Source: Verrucomicrobiota bacterium
GTDB lineage: Bacteria > Verrucomicrobiota > Verrucomicrobiia > Opitutales > Opitutaceae
Length of the DNA stretch: 64,000 bases
Direction of reading: 5' to 3'
Assembly: GCA_023416735.1 (NCBI GenBank)
Contig: JAEZGX010000041.1
Span: forward strand, 1 to 64,000
A program made the position numbers and the translations under genes. The notes below the pieces were generated by a model. The model did not search any database. It was not told the DNA's origin and saw nothing but the letters and a program-made list of their open reading frames with translations. Shown here piece after piece: positions 44,982-53,906 of this stretch (position 1 is the stretch's first letter; every line of letters begins with the position of its first letter).

Positions 44982-45185
44982 GGCAGGCCCAACCTACAAG
45001 CCCCCACCCAAATGGCTAATCAATACTGCCACAGCCCGGTAGCGCGGTGCCGAACGCTCCCCACGCTTTTGAAATTCTGATCCGCCGCACCTCCTCGTCC
45101 CGAAGTTTCCCTCGGCCGCGCACTCGCTCCACCAAGCGCGGTTGCAATCGGCGCTCTCGCGTCGAAACTCCGCATTTCCAGCCCC

Positions 45186-45797
45186 ATGAGCGATAATCCC
45201 CTGCTTCTCGTCATCGTCGGCGCCGGCGCCCTCTACCTCGGCAAACTCTGGCGCGACGATCTTCGCGCCCGCCGCGTCGGCCGGCCCAACCCTCGCGCCC
45301 TTCCCGGCGCCACGCCCGCGCCCAAGGTCGCCAACGTCATCGCCGTCCTCGGCGCATTGTTCCTCCTCGCCATCGAAACCGTCGGCGAACACGCGCTCGG
45401 CATTTCTGCCGAGCAATCGACGATCACCTGGCTCTTCGCCGCCTACACGCTTGTCGCCCCCATCATCGAGGAACTCGTGTTTCGCGGCTTCCTTGTGATC
45501 GACCACCGTGGCGCCGCCGCGCGCTGGGCCGGCATCCTTGTCGCTTCCGCTGCCTTCGCCCTGATCCACGCGCACCTCTTCGATTGGGGCGACGACGGCT
45601 TTGCCCTCACGCTCACCGTCAAGGGTTTCTTCACCACGGGCATTCTTTTCGCGACGTCCGTCTGGCTCTACTACACCCGCTTCGCTTCCTGGAATCCTGG
45701 ACGCTCACTCTTGCCCTGCATCGTCGCTCACGCCGCCAAAAACGCCGGCGTGATCGTCATCAAAGCCTCCGGCGGTTTCATCGTCGGCGTGTGGTAA
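45186..45797 (+). CDS. CPBP-family intramembrane metalloprotease
   Basis: A 203-residue membrane protein with the CPBP/Abi catalytic motifs: EELVFRGFL (EExxxR), FALIHAHLF (FxxxH) and IVAHAAKNAGVI (HxxxN). About five hydrophobic segments. Family members include CAAX prenyl proteases and bacteriocin self-immunity proteins; the substrate here is unknown. It converges on pilQ. Confidence 0.85.
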   Translation: MSDNPLLLVIVGAGALYLGKLWRDDLRARRVGRPNPRALPGATPAPKVANVIAVLGALFLLAIETVGEHALGISAEQSTITWLFAAYTLVAPIIEELVFRGFLVIDHRGAAARWAGILVASAAFALIHAHLFDWGDDGFALTLTVKGFFTTGILFATSVWLYYTRFASWNPGRSLLPCIVAHAAKNAGVIVIKASGGFIVGVW

Positions 45798-45830
45798 ACC
45801 CGCCGACGAGAGGTGGATTCTCGGAGCCGC

Positions 45831-47453
45831 TTACCGGCGGCTTTGCGACTTGGCTTCCTCTAGCGACTCGACCGTGGGCAAAACCACGTCGCCCTCAATA
45901 TGACCGGGCAGGTCTTCCTGCCTGAGATCAAGTGCGCGGATGTGTTGATTGGTCAGCACCCGCAAGGCCGGCGCATTGTAATTCCCCGGCGAACCTTCGG
46001 TCGCCGACTCCGGCAATGATCCGTCCGGCGTCACAATTCTCGCCGTGATGAATGTCAGCAGCGTTCTTTCTTCGATGAGATTATCCGTGCGCCGAAACAA
46101 GATTCCGAGCCCCGGGATGTCGCCCAGCAAAGGCGTCTTGGTCGCCGCTCGCTTCTGCTCGGTTTTCACGAGGCCGCCCAGCGCGAGCGTGTAGCCATTT
46201 TTGAGCACCACGTTCGTCGTGCTCGAACGACTGTTGACCCGCGGGATGGAGATCGAAACTCCGCTCGCACTATAAACATCGTTCTGCCCCAGCGATGACA
46301 CCTCGGGCGTGACCTGCATTTGAATCAAGCTCTCGACAATGCGCCCTTGGGCATCGCGACTATCGATGATCGACGGCGTGACCGTCAGTCCGGTTTTCAC
46401 TTCGAGTTCCTTGATCTCGGGCGGAGAAGGAACCGCGTTTTGCGCCTGCGGCACCGGAACGAAATAACGGATGGTCGTCTTCTCGAAAATCTCCGCCTTC
46501 CGGTTCTGCTGCGTCACGATCAACGGATTCGTCACGAGCTTGATCCGGTCGTCGCGCTGCAGCGCAGCCAGGGCGGCGCCGAAATCCTGCTGATCGTAAA
46601 TCACGCTGGTGAACGGCGTGCCGTTGATCGGCACGTTCGCGTTGTTGTGAATCCGCAGAGTGCCGCCGTTCACCCCCGCAATCCGATCCAGACGAACACC
46701 GAGTTCTTGCGCGTCGGTTTCAGTGACATCGTAGAACTTCGTCTCGATCAAAACCTGGCGCGTGTTCGTCGCCGCATTTGCTTTCGACAACACGGAAAGC
46801 GCGGCCTGCACCTCCATGATCTTCTCCGGGGTGTCCGTAATCTGCAGCGAACTCGCGCCCGGAAGCGCCAGCACCCGGCCACCGCCATAGGGCTTTCCGT
46901 CCTGTCCGATCAACGGCTGCGTAACGATCGAATCCGCCGCCTGCTTCGCTTCGGCCAGACTGCCCGAGGTCACCGGAATGATGATGGTTTCCTGTTCGGT
47001 CTTCATCTGCTCGAGCGAGACCACCGAAATGATGTTTTCCCGCTCCCTGAACGTATAGCCGACCGGATTCAAAACCTCCTGGAAAATCTGCCGCCAGGTC
47101 ACGTCCCGCAGCTTGATCGACGCCCGGCCTTGCAAGCTTTCCGGCAACACCAGATTCAGCTCAAAAAGATCAGCGACGTTGCGAAGGATATTGCGAATGT
47201 CTTCGTCGGGAAAATCGACCGACAACCGGTCGCTCGCGGCACTCGCGTTCCGCTCCACCATCGCCGCTCGTCCCGCGGCATCGTCCTTGATGACGACTTC
47301 CGAATTTGCCGATGGAGCCTCCGCTGCCACGGGTTCGGCCGTCGAGGGAGCGCCCGCGGGAGTGTTCTCGAACTGCGGCTCCTCCTGACTCCAGGCGAGG
47401 GGAACGAGTGCTGCCAGGGTGAAGACGGCCAGTTGAAGCGGGCGTGTGCTCAT
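45831..47453 (-). CDS. pilQ: Type IV pilus secretin PilQ-like
   Basis: A 540-residue protein with a signal peptide (residues 1-22, ending WSQ). Order: a short linker, a secretin/TonB N-domain (VDFPDEDIRNILRNVADLFELNLVLPESL), an N1-type domain (VTSGSLAEAKQAADSIV, then LQITDTPEKIMEVQAALSVL), and a C-terminal secretin barrel (RQVLIETKFYDVTETDAQELGV, then GYTLALGGLVKTEQKRAATKTPLLGDIPGLGILF). The VPILGDIPLLG-type signature is clear. It forms the outer-membrane pore of the pilus or a type II-like system. Last gene of the pilMNO-P-Q set. Confidence 0.88.
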   Translation of the reverse strand: MSTRPLQLAVFTLAALVPLAWSQEEPQFENTPAGAPSTAEPVAAEAPSANSEVVIKDDAAGRAAMVERNASAASDRLSVDFPDEDIRNILRNVADLFELNLVLPESLQGRASIKLRDVTWRQIFQEVLNPVGYTFRERENIISVVSLEQMKTEQETIIIPVTSGSLAEAKQAADSIVTQPLIGQDGKPYGGGRVLALPGASSLQITDTPEKIMEVQAALSVLSKANAATNTRQVLIETKFYDVTETDAQELGVRLDRIAGVNGGTLRIHNNANVPINGTPFTSVIYDQQDFGAALAALQRDDRIKLVTNPLIVTQQNRKAEIFEKTTIRYFVPVPQAQNAVPSPPEIKELEVKTGLTVTPSIIDSRDAQGRIVESLIQMQVTPEVSSLGQNDVYSASGVSISIPRVNSRSSTTNVVLKNGYTLALGGLVKTEQKRAATKTPLLGDIPGLGILFRRTDNLIEERTLLTFITARIVTPDGSLPESATEGSPGNYNAPALRVLTNQHIRALDLRQEDLPGHIEGDVVLPTVESLEEAKSQSRR

Positions 47454-47455
47454 GT

Positions 47456-47977
47456 TTACTTTCCAGGTTGGATTCGCCGGGTGATCTGTTCGCGCTCGTG
47501 GCGCAGGGTGAAAGTGACGCGGTCAATCGCCACTAGCTCGAGGGTGTAGTCCTGCCCTTCGAAAGTGACGGTCAGGAGATCGCCCACGCGGAGGCGTTTC
47601 TGGCCGAAAATCAGGTAAGGCTCTCCACCCAGCTGCAGCGTTCCAGACGGCGAAATGCGCTCCGCGATTCGCTCCAGCACACTCGTCGCCTGCACGGGTG
47701 CCTTGCCTTGTGCCGCAGCCGCTGCCGCTGCACGCGCAGCTTCAATGGCGCGCAGTTCCTCCGGATCGGGTTGACCAAAGGCCACCGGGTTAAACGGCTG
47801 CACCAAATCCGGCGCCAGCGGAGTCAGCGCAGGCACTTCCGCAAACCGCGTCGCCAGCTCCAAAATTGCACTGCGGCGCGGCGCGGGCGGAATGTCCGCT
47901 GCCGCGGCAAATGCATTCACCGCGGCGCAGGTGAACGCGAGCGATCCAACAAACAACGATTTGCGCAACGAGCTCAT
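47456..47977 (-). CDS. Exported protein in the PilP position
   Basis: A 173-residue protein with a signal peptide (ending about AFAAAAD at residue 28), a Pro/Ala-rich linker, and a small beta domain at the end (LRVGDLLTVTFEGQDYTLELVAIDRVTFTLRHERE). PilP/GspC-type homology-region proteins have this layout and normally lie between pilO and pilQ, exactly as here, but the sequence is too divergent for me to call it PilP outright. It overlaps pilO by four bases and is 2 bases from pilQ. Confidence 0.65.
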   Translation of the reverse strand: MSSLRKSLFVGSLAFTCAAVNAFAAAADIPPAPRRSAILELATRFAEVPALTPLAPDLVQPFNPVAFGQPDPEELRAIEAARAAAAAAAQGKAPVQATSVLERIAERISPSGTLQLGGEPYLIFGQKRLRVGDLLTVTFEGQDYTLELVAIDRVTFTLRHEREQITRRIQPGK

Positions 47978-48546
47978 GGCTGGGCGTGACCGAGCAGTTC
48001 GATATTGAGCGAGAGTTTCACCGGTCCCGCGCGATCCGGGCTAATCGGCTCGATCGAGGCCGAAAGCACCCGGCAAAAATGCGTCCCATTCTCCAGCCGC
48101 CGCAGGTAGTGCAACGCCGCCCAGTAGTCCCCGCGGAACGACACGCTGAAATTCACCGCCCAAAAAGTCGCCTTGGTTCCCCGCGGCACCGAGCGATTCA
48201 CCGCCGCGGAGTTCTGCTTGATGTCGATCAGCTCGACCTCGGTCTCTGACTCGAGCCGGTAGAAATACTGCAGGTTCTTAGCGAGTTCGCTCGAACGAAC
48301 GAGCCGTTCATCCATCTTCGCCCGCGCCGCCGCGATTTCAGCCACCTGCTCGCGGAGATTTGCCGCGTTCACGACGTTTTCCGCGATCCGTGTGCCCTCG
48401 GTCGTCCGCTGCTCGAGCAGCGTCGCCGCCTCGGTCACCGCACCACTCAGGTAGTAAACGCCGACCACGCTAAAAAGCGTCACCGCGATGCAGATCGCGA
48501 CCGCTGGTTGCTTCTTCACCCACGCAGAGAGGTCGGCCGTCGTCAT
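47974..48546 (-). CDS. pilO: PilO-like type IV pilus inner-membrane protein
   Basis: A 190-residue protein with one N-terminal membrane segment (VAICIAVTLFSVVGVYYL), a coiled-coil region (residues about 40-85) and a ferredoxin-like C-terminal domain (VNFSVSFRGDYWAALHYLRRLENGTHFCRVLSASIEP). This is the PilO/GspM layout that pairs with PilN to form the inner-membrane alignment complex. It starts in the ATGA overlap with pilN. Confidence 0.8.
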   Translation of the reverse strand: MTTADLSAWVKKQPAVAICIAVTLFSVVGVYYLSGAVTEAATLLEQRTTEGTRIAENVVNAANLREQVAEIAAARAKMDERLVRSSELAKNLQYFYRLESETEVELIDIKQNSAAVNRSVPRGTKATFWAVNFSVSFRGDYWAALHYLRRLENGTHFCRVLSASIEPISPDRAGPVKLSLNIELLGHAQP

Positions 48547-49163
48547 TTCTTGGGCTCCTTCACCTTCATCGTGATCTCCACGACCATCCGTCCGGTCTGC
48601 GGATTGCGCGTCAGGCTCACCAACTTGATCTCGTCAAAACGGTCCGTGAAAAATCGATCCTGCTGCAACAACTCCAAGTAGGCCGAAGCCGCTCCACTCG
48701 CCTGATCCGCGGACCCGCGCACCGATCCCCGCAGGGTAAACAGCGCTTCCCGCAAATCGACCCGATCCAGCGCCAGATACGCCGGCAGCGTCTCCGCCAA
48801 ACGCAACAGAATCTCCGACGGCACCGGCCGCGACTTCAGGAAGGCGTTCACTTCCTCCACCGGTCTCGCATCCGCCTGAAACTTCCGGTAAAGACCGATC
48901 GCCTGCTCGCTCGTCCGACGCTGCCGCTCGATATCCTCTTCCCAACGCCCAATCTGCTGGCGCAGGTCCCGCAGCTGATACGCCGTCACCGACAACCACA
49001 GCAGCATCGACACCGCCGCGAGGATCGCCGCGCCATTCACGAAAAACGCCGTGCGAACAATCTTCGTATCCGGCAGCCGCTCCGGATTGCGCAGATCCGG
49101 ATGCCACGCCGGCATCAATAACGACGCCTGCGCCTTATTTCTTTTTTTCAGTAGCGGCAGCAT
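48543..49163 (-). CDS. pilN: PilN-like type IV pilus inner-membrane protein
   Basis: A 206-residue protein with a short cytoplasmic N-terminus (PDLRNPERLPDTK), one membrane segment (FFVNGAAILAAVSMLLWLSV), a coiled coil (QLRDLRQQIGRWEEDIERQ) and a C-terminal domain ending in VVEITMKVKEPKK. The cytoplasmic tail of PilN normally binds PilM. It overlaps pilM by 29 bases and pilO by four, so the three are tightly coupled. Confidence 0.78.
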   Translation of the reverse strand: MLPLLKKRNKAQASLLMPAWHPDLRNPERLPDTKIVRTAFFVNGAAILAAVSMLLWLSVTAYQLRDLRQQIGRWEEDIERQRRTSEQAIGLYRKFQADARPVEEVNAFLKSRPVPSEILLRLAETLPAYLALDRVDLREALFTLRGSVRGSADQASGAASAYLELLQQDRFFTDRFDEIKLVSLTRNPQTGRMVVEITMKVKEPKK

Positions 49164-50190
49164 CGGAACCGGAGTTGTAAGAAACCATCAAGCTGAGCAG
49201 CCCAAACCACCGCAGCCCCGAACGCGCTGCCGCCGCCCCGGGCGCCAGGGTCACCCCGCGCGACGCGAGCCAGGGTTCGAGTTCGATCGACATGCTCGAA
49301 ATTCCGAGCGCGGCTGCGATCGACCGATCGAGCCACTCAAGCGATGGCGGCACGCCCAAGCACACCACCTGCCCCACCGACTGGCCGGTCTGCACCTCAT
49401 AAAAACCGATCGAGGACTGCAGCTCCTTCAACAGCCGCTTCACGAGCAGCGGGCCCATTCCCGTAAAATCGAAGGTGTTCGAGAAAAACAACTTCTTCGC
49501 CGCCTCAAGATCCTTCAACCCGAGTTCCTTCTGCACCACCGGTAAAATCGCCTCGATGCCCTGCGGAATCGGTCGCGCAATCTCCACACCATTCGCTCCC
49601 ACGATGAACGAATGCGTCACGTCCGCGCCAATCTCGAGCACCAGCGTCGGCATGATCGATTTCTTGAAATGCAGATAATCGATCATCGCGCCCAAGCTCG
49701 CCACCGTTCCCAACTCCAGCCGGTCCGGATAGATGCCCGACGCGAGTAATCGCTCCTGCGCCGCGTCGACGTCTTCGTTCAACATCCCCACGAACAACAC
49801 GTCCTTCTGTGTCGCGCGCTCCAGATCGTAGTCGGTGCCATCCACCGCGCTGATCGCGTGCACCGCATGCTTGTCCAGCTCCAGCCGGAACTGACTCGCG
49901 AGCAACTCCCCGAAATACCCCGGCTCCTTCAGCCGCTTCAACTCGACCGTCGCCCGCCGCACCACCCGCCGCGCTGGATAAACGCCGCACGTCGCGTTCA
50001 AGTATCCGGTCGGACTCTTTTTCGGCTGCAACTTCTTCAGTGCCTCCGCCACCGCCGCCGCATCACCCGCCCCGCACTCAGTCACTTCTTCAACGACGAG
50101 CGGACCCTTCGTCGCCGACGTCCGCGCCAACAGCACCGCGTGGTCGTTTTGCTCGACGAAATACCCTTTTGTCTTGGCAGCGAAAAACAT
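49135..50190 (-). CDS. pilM: PilM-like actin-fold pilus assembly ATPase
   Basis: A 351-residue cytoplasmic protein of the PilM/FtsA-like actin fold. The phosphate-2 motif is visible in PTLVLEIGADVTHSFIVGANGVEIARPIPQG (shown in part) and a later turn in GQVVCLGVPPSLEWLD. A C-terminal hydrophobic stretch and GSDAAATEKKK end it. The start is ATG 50190 (MFFAAKTKG); the frame is open to 50295 but those residues are Arg-rich shadow. PilM recruits PilN and links to the assembly ATPase. Confidence 0.8.
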   Translation of the reverse strand: MFFAAKTKGYFVEQNDHAVLLARTSATKGPLVVEEVTECGAGDAAAVAEALKKLQPKKSPTGYLNATCGVYPARRVVRRATVELKRLKEPGYFGELLASQFRLELDKHAVHAISAVDGTDYDLERATQKDVLFVGMLNEDVDAAQERLLASGIYPDRLELGTVASLGAMIDYLHFKKSIMPTLVLEIGADVTHSFIVGANGVEIARPIPQGIEAILPVVQKELGLKDLEAAKKLFFSNTFDFTGMGPLLVKRLLKELQSSIGFYEVQTGQSVGQVVCLGVPPSLEWLDRSIAAALGISSMSIELEPWLASRGVTLAPGAAAARSGLRWFGLLSLMVSYNSGSDAAATEKKK

Positions 50191-50313
50191 GCGGGTGGGT
50201 TTCGAGTGGAGCCGGCCCGTAGCACGCTCGATCCGCGTCTCGCGGCATAATGGGCGCGAAATTCGACCGAGGCACCGGGAAATCCGGATGCGCAACCTCG
50301 GAAAACTCCCCCT

Positions 50314-50340
50314 TTAATACAAGCCAATTTCCCTAAGCAA
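50314..50340 (-). promoter_or_regulatory. Possible promoter of the pilMNO-P-Q set
   Basis: On the minus strand TTGCTT (50340-50335) and TATTAA (50319-50314) are separated by 15 bases, a short spacer. It lies about 125 bases before the pilM start in an otherwise empty gap of some 220 bases. Weak evidence. Confidence 0.25.
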
Positions 50341-50412
50341 GCGCCTGCCCTAAGCGTCTTTACTTTTTCTTCATCCCGCCTCAGCGCACCTCCTTGAGCG
50401 CCGCGCGCCAAG

Positions 50413-50437
50413 AAAAAACCCGCCGGAAATCGGCGGG
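50413..50437 (-). terminator. Rho-independent terminator of the COX24-like gene
   Basis: On the minus strand CCCGCCG (50437-50431) pairs with CGGCGGG (50425-50419) around a 5-base loop and is followed by TTTTTT. It lies 31 bases past the stop of the small gene. Confidence 0.85.
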
Positions 50438-50468
50438 CTCGAAAATGGTTCGCGCAGAACCCCGCGGC

Positions 50469-50570
50469 TTATTTCTGCCACGTGCGCTTCTTGTGCCGGT
50501 TCGACTTCAGGCGCTTGCGGCGCTTGTGCTTCGACATCTTCAACCGACGTTTCTTTTTCAGATTACCCAT
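50469..50570 (-). CDS. AURKAIP1/COX24 domain small basic protein
   Basis: A 33-residue protein, [19 protein letters not shown] then [14 protein letters not shown], with more than half its residues Lys or Arg. The [12 protein letters not shown] core is the AURKAIP1/COX24 signature, which in mitochondria belongs to a small ribosomal subunit protein (mS38) and in some bacteria is annotated under the same name. It likely binds rRNA in the ribosome. It has its own terminator and lies close to the addA stop. Confidence 0.85.
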
Positions 50571-50657
50571 GGTGTAGGAAAATAGAGGGTCGACGGTGCG
50601 AGGCGCCGCATCCCGTGTAAAGCGTGAATTTCCCCGCCTTCTCGCTCTCGCCTCGCG

Positions 50658-53600
50658 CTACCCCTTATCACTGTCCTTCACCACCACGCTCCGTCGCATT
50701 CGAGTAAAAACCAACACCGCTTCGACCGCCGCTTCCTCCACCCCGGCTAAAATCGCCGCGACTCGCCGATAGGTGTTCAACTGCGACGCGTGCCGCGCCG
50801 CCAAGCCGGGCAACTCCGCCTCGTTCGCTCGATCCGTTTTGAAATCGATGACCGTTACCCGCGTCGCCGCCCCCGCTGCCGATCGCTCCACGATCACGCG
50901 ATCGAATACGCCGGTGATCCAAGCGCCGTCCACCACGACCTCAAAGGACCGCTCGCGCCACACCTCCGCCTGCGCCGCGTTCGGCCGGCGCCACAACCCG
51001 CGCAACTCCGCCGCGCGCAAACACGCCAGCGCCTCCTCGCAAAGCTCCTCCTCCACTCCGCGCGCGCGCCACGTTTCCGCAACTTCTGCCACCGTCTCCT
51101 CTCCCATCCATTCCACCTCCGCGAGAAGTCCGTGCACCGCTGTGCCGAAATCGGCCGCGCCACTCCGCTGCAGCGAGAACAACTGCGCCCCTGCCACCGT
51201 CGCCACCTTGCCGGCTGACGCCCGTCGCGCCGGCCAACGCCGAACGCGTCCCAACTCCAACCGTTCCTCCGCGCCCATCGTCTCGGCTGCTTCTTTCGGC
51301 TTTTCACCCACTGCCGTTCCGTCGCGGCCCAGCGCCTCAAACCATCGCGCATCCCCGACCGAAAACGCTCCTGCAAATTCGCGCCCGCCCACGTTCACCG
51401 TCCTTGTTTCTTCGCCCAACGTCTCCGCCAGCAGCTTCGTAAAATTCCGCGAGGTCGATGAGCCGGGCGGCTTCGCGATCAAATACATCGCCCGTTTCGC
51501 CCGCGTCATCGCCACATAAAGCAGCGAAAGATTTTCGTAGCACGCATCCGCCTCGGCGGCGCGCACGTGCGCCGCCAACACCGGATCCGCCGCGAAAAAA
51601 ACCTTCGACGGCAAATCCAACACCCACTCGATCTCGCGCACCGCCGAACGCTGCACCGCTAACCCGTCGCGTCGGGAATCGATGCGATTCCCTTCCAAAT
51701 CCGGCAGGATCACCACGTCGAAGCCCAGTCCTTTCGACTTGTGAATCGTCATCACGCGCACCGCCGCCGCCGCTTCGCTTTCCCTCACGGTGTGCCGTTC
51801 CATGAACGCTATAAACTCCGCCACCTCTCGGCTACCGGTCTCATCGAATAAGCGCGCCGCCGCCGCAAACTGCCGCGCGCGCTCGCGCGTGAACGCGTCG
51901 TCCGCCTCCAGCGCCGGCTCGAGGCGCTGAATCCACGTCGTCACCGTCCGCTCGAAACCTTCCGCGTGAATCTGTCCGAGCACCCGCCGCGTCAGCGTCT
52001 CCGGAGTTTCGATACGCGCATCCGCCAGCACCGCGCCCAGCGGCGTCATCCTCAGGTGTTCCTGCGCCAGCGTGTCTCCGGGATGCGCCGCCGCCTGCAT
52101 CAGCGCCAGCAGCGCCGCGCCCAGGGGATTGTCCGTGCACACGTGCAGATCCGACTCTGCGAGCGCCGGCATTCCCGCAAAGCGCCGCACATAATCCGCC
52201 AACGCCGTCGCCGTCTTGTTATCCTGCACCAGCAACGCGCACGTAAGTCCGCGTTCGAGCGGATCGATCTCCTGCAACAACTCCACCGCGATCTCGAAGC
52301 GCGCTCGCTCCTCGTCGGCTTTCGAACCCGCCGCCGGTCCATGCAACAGCGCCACCTGCCCGCCAAGTTCCGGGCGCGCCGATTTGTGATCCTGCCACTC
52401 CCGGGTCCACATGTCGGTCGCGGGTTCGGGAAACAGATCCTGCAATACCGCCTTGTCTCCAAAAACCTGATTCACCGTCGCGATCACCGGCTCGCCCGAC
52501 CGCCACGAATGCACCAGATGCTGCTCCGCAATCGTTCCCGGCCGGATCGCATTGTAGTGATCGAATATCTCGCGAAACAACCGCGGATCGCCTTCACGCC
52601 AGGTGAAGATCGCCTGCTTCACATCGCCGACATAGAAAAATGTCCGCATCGCCGACGCATCCTGCACCACTTCATCAATCAGGTTTCGCAACACCGACCA
52701 CTGCCCGAAGCTCGTGTCCTGAAACTCGTCCAGCAGCCAGTGATCGATCTCGCCATCCAGCCGGTAATCGATCGCCAATCGGTCCACGGTCGTCTCCCCT
52801 CCGCCGCTCAAGCGCGGCGCGCCATTCTCCGGCGTCAATAGCCGCTGCACGTCGCCAAAGGTAAGCTTCCCCGCGCGCCGCACCGCTTCGTGATACACCG
52901 CCTCGTATCCGGCCAGCACCGCATGAATCCCGCGCGTCATCTCCAACCGCCGCTCGATCTCTCGCCCAATCACATCCCGCACGATCGTCGCCAGGGCCGC
53001 ACACGCGGGCGGTGCGAGTTCCTGTTTCTTCCGATCGAACTCCAGCACCGCACTCCCGCAGTGCAGCTGATCCCACGCGTCCAGCGCCTTCTCCAGCACA
53101 TACAGCATCGGTCGATCAGGCGTCACGCCGGCGTTCCACAGCTGACACGCTTGAATAAAATCCCGCCAGCGTCCGCGTTGCTTGTCCGCGATCGGCGCCA
53201 CCTCGACCCACGCCTGCAACGCACTCAGTGCCTTCGTCGCCTCCGCCCCGGCTGCCGCCCACCGGCTTCCTTCCGGCCAAATCCGTTTCGGATTTCCCCA
53301 ACCATCCATCTCCGGCCCCGCGAGAAAAATCTCCTGATGCCGGTCCAAAAATCCGTCCAGCCGCGCCGCGAGCCGCTTCTCGTCGGCCCCGAAGGTCGCT
53401 CGTTTGAACGCCTCGATAAACTCCCGCTGCTCCGGCGCCAAACCGCCCGAACCTCGCTCAAACATCCGCCGCAACACGCGCCGTCGCTCCACGCGCGCTC
53501 CATGTTCCTGCAACACCTCGAACTCGCCCGCCAACCCGAGCTCCAGCGGAAACGCCCGCGCCACGCGCGCGAAAAACCCGTCGAGCGTCCCCAGCCGCAA

Positions 53601-53906
53601 CCGATGCATCGCGTCCACCACGTCGCGCAACATCCGCAAAAAAACCCGCCGCGCTTCCTCGCCGCTCGCACCCACGCCCACTTCTTTCGCCAATCGCTCC
53701 GCGAACGCCTTCTCCTCCGCCGCGCGCGCCAGCTTGTTCAAAATCTCGTCGAAAAATTCGCCCGCCGCTTTCCGCGTGAACGTCAGCGCCACGATTCGCT
53801 CCGGCTTCGCCCCCAACGCGAGCAACTGCACGAAGCGATTCGTCAACGCGTAGGTTTTTCCCGAGCCCGCCGACGCGAGGATCATCACGTGTCCGATCGG
53901 CTTCAT
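50658..53906 (-). CDS. addA: AddA-like helicase-nuclease subunit
   Basis: A 1082-residue UvrD-type helicase with a C-terminal PD-(D/E)XK nuclease. Walker A is ASAGSGKT at residues 11-18, then VALTFTRKAAGEF, LLDEFQDTSFGQW (motif II), VHSWRSGEPVI (III-IV), VMTIHKSKGLGFDVVILPD (V) and LLYVAMTRAKRAMYL (VI). The nuclease has DFGTAVHGLLAEVEW, ITGVFDRVIV and VIDFKTDRANE. With AddB it resects DNA double-strand ends for RecA loading. ATG 53906 is chosen because GGAGG lies 7 bases upstream and it forms an ATGA overlap with addB; the ATG at 53921 would place that site inside the gene. Confidence 0.9.
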   Translation of the reverse strand: MKPIGHVMILASAGSGKTYALTNRFVQLLALGAKPERIVALTFTRKAAGEFFDEILNKLARAAEEKAFAERLAKEVGVGASGEEARRVFLRMLRDVVDAMHRLRLGTLDGFFARVARAFPLELGLAGEFEVLQEHGARVERRRVLRRMFERGSGGLAPEQREFIEAFKRATFGADEKRLAARLDGFLDRHQEIFLAGPEMDGWGNPKRIWPEGSRWAAAGAEATKALSALQAWVEVAPIADKQRGRWRDFIQACQLWNAGVTPDRPMLYVLEKALDAWDQLHCGSAVLEFDRKKQELAPPACAALATIVRDVIGREIERRLEMTRGIHAVLAGYEAVYHEAVRRAGKLTFGDVQRLLTPENGAPRLSGGGETTVDRLAIDYRLDGEIDHWLLDEFQDTSFGQWSVLRNLIDEVVQDASAMRTFFYVGDVKQAIFTWREGDPRLFREIFDHYNAIRPGTIAEQHLVHSWRSGEPVIATVNQVFGDKAVLQDLFPEPATDMWTREWQDHKSARPELGGQVALLHGPAAGSKADEERARFEIAVELLQEIDPLERGLTCALLVQDNKTATALADYVRRFAGMPALAESDLHVCTDNPLGAALLALMQAAAHPGDTLAQEHLRMTPLGAVLADARIETPETLTRRVLGQIHAEGFERTVTTWIQRLEPALEADDAFTRERARQFAAAARLFDETGSREVAEFIAFMERHTVRESEAAAAVRVMTIHKSKGLGFDVVILPDLEGNRIDSRRDGLAVQRSAVREIEWVLDLPSKVFFAADPVLAAHVRAAEADACYENLSLLYVAMTRAKRAMYLIAKPPGSSTSRNFTKLLAETLGEETRTVNVGGREFAGAFSVGDARWFEALGRDGTAVGEKPKEAAETMGAEERLELGRVRRWPARRASAGKVATVAGAQLFSLQRSGAADFGTAVHGLLAEVEWMGEETVAEVAETWRARGVEEELCEEALACLRAAELRGLWRRPNAAQAEVWRERSFEVVVDGAWITGVFDRVIVERSAAGAATRVTVIDFKTDRANEAELPGLAARHASQLNTYRRVAAILAGVEEAAVEAVLVFTRMRRSVVVKDSDKG

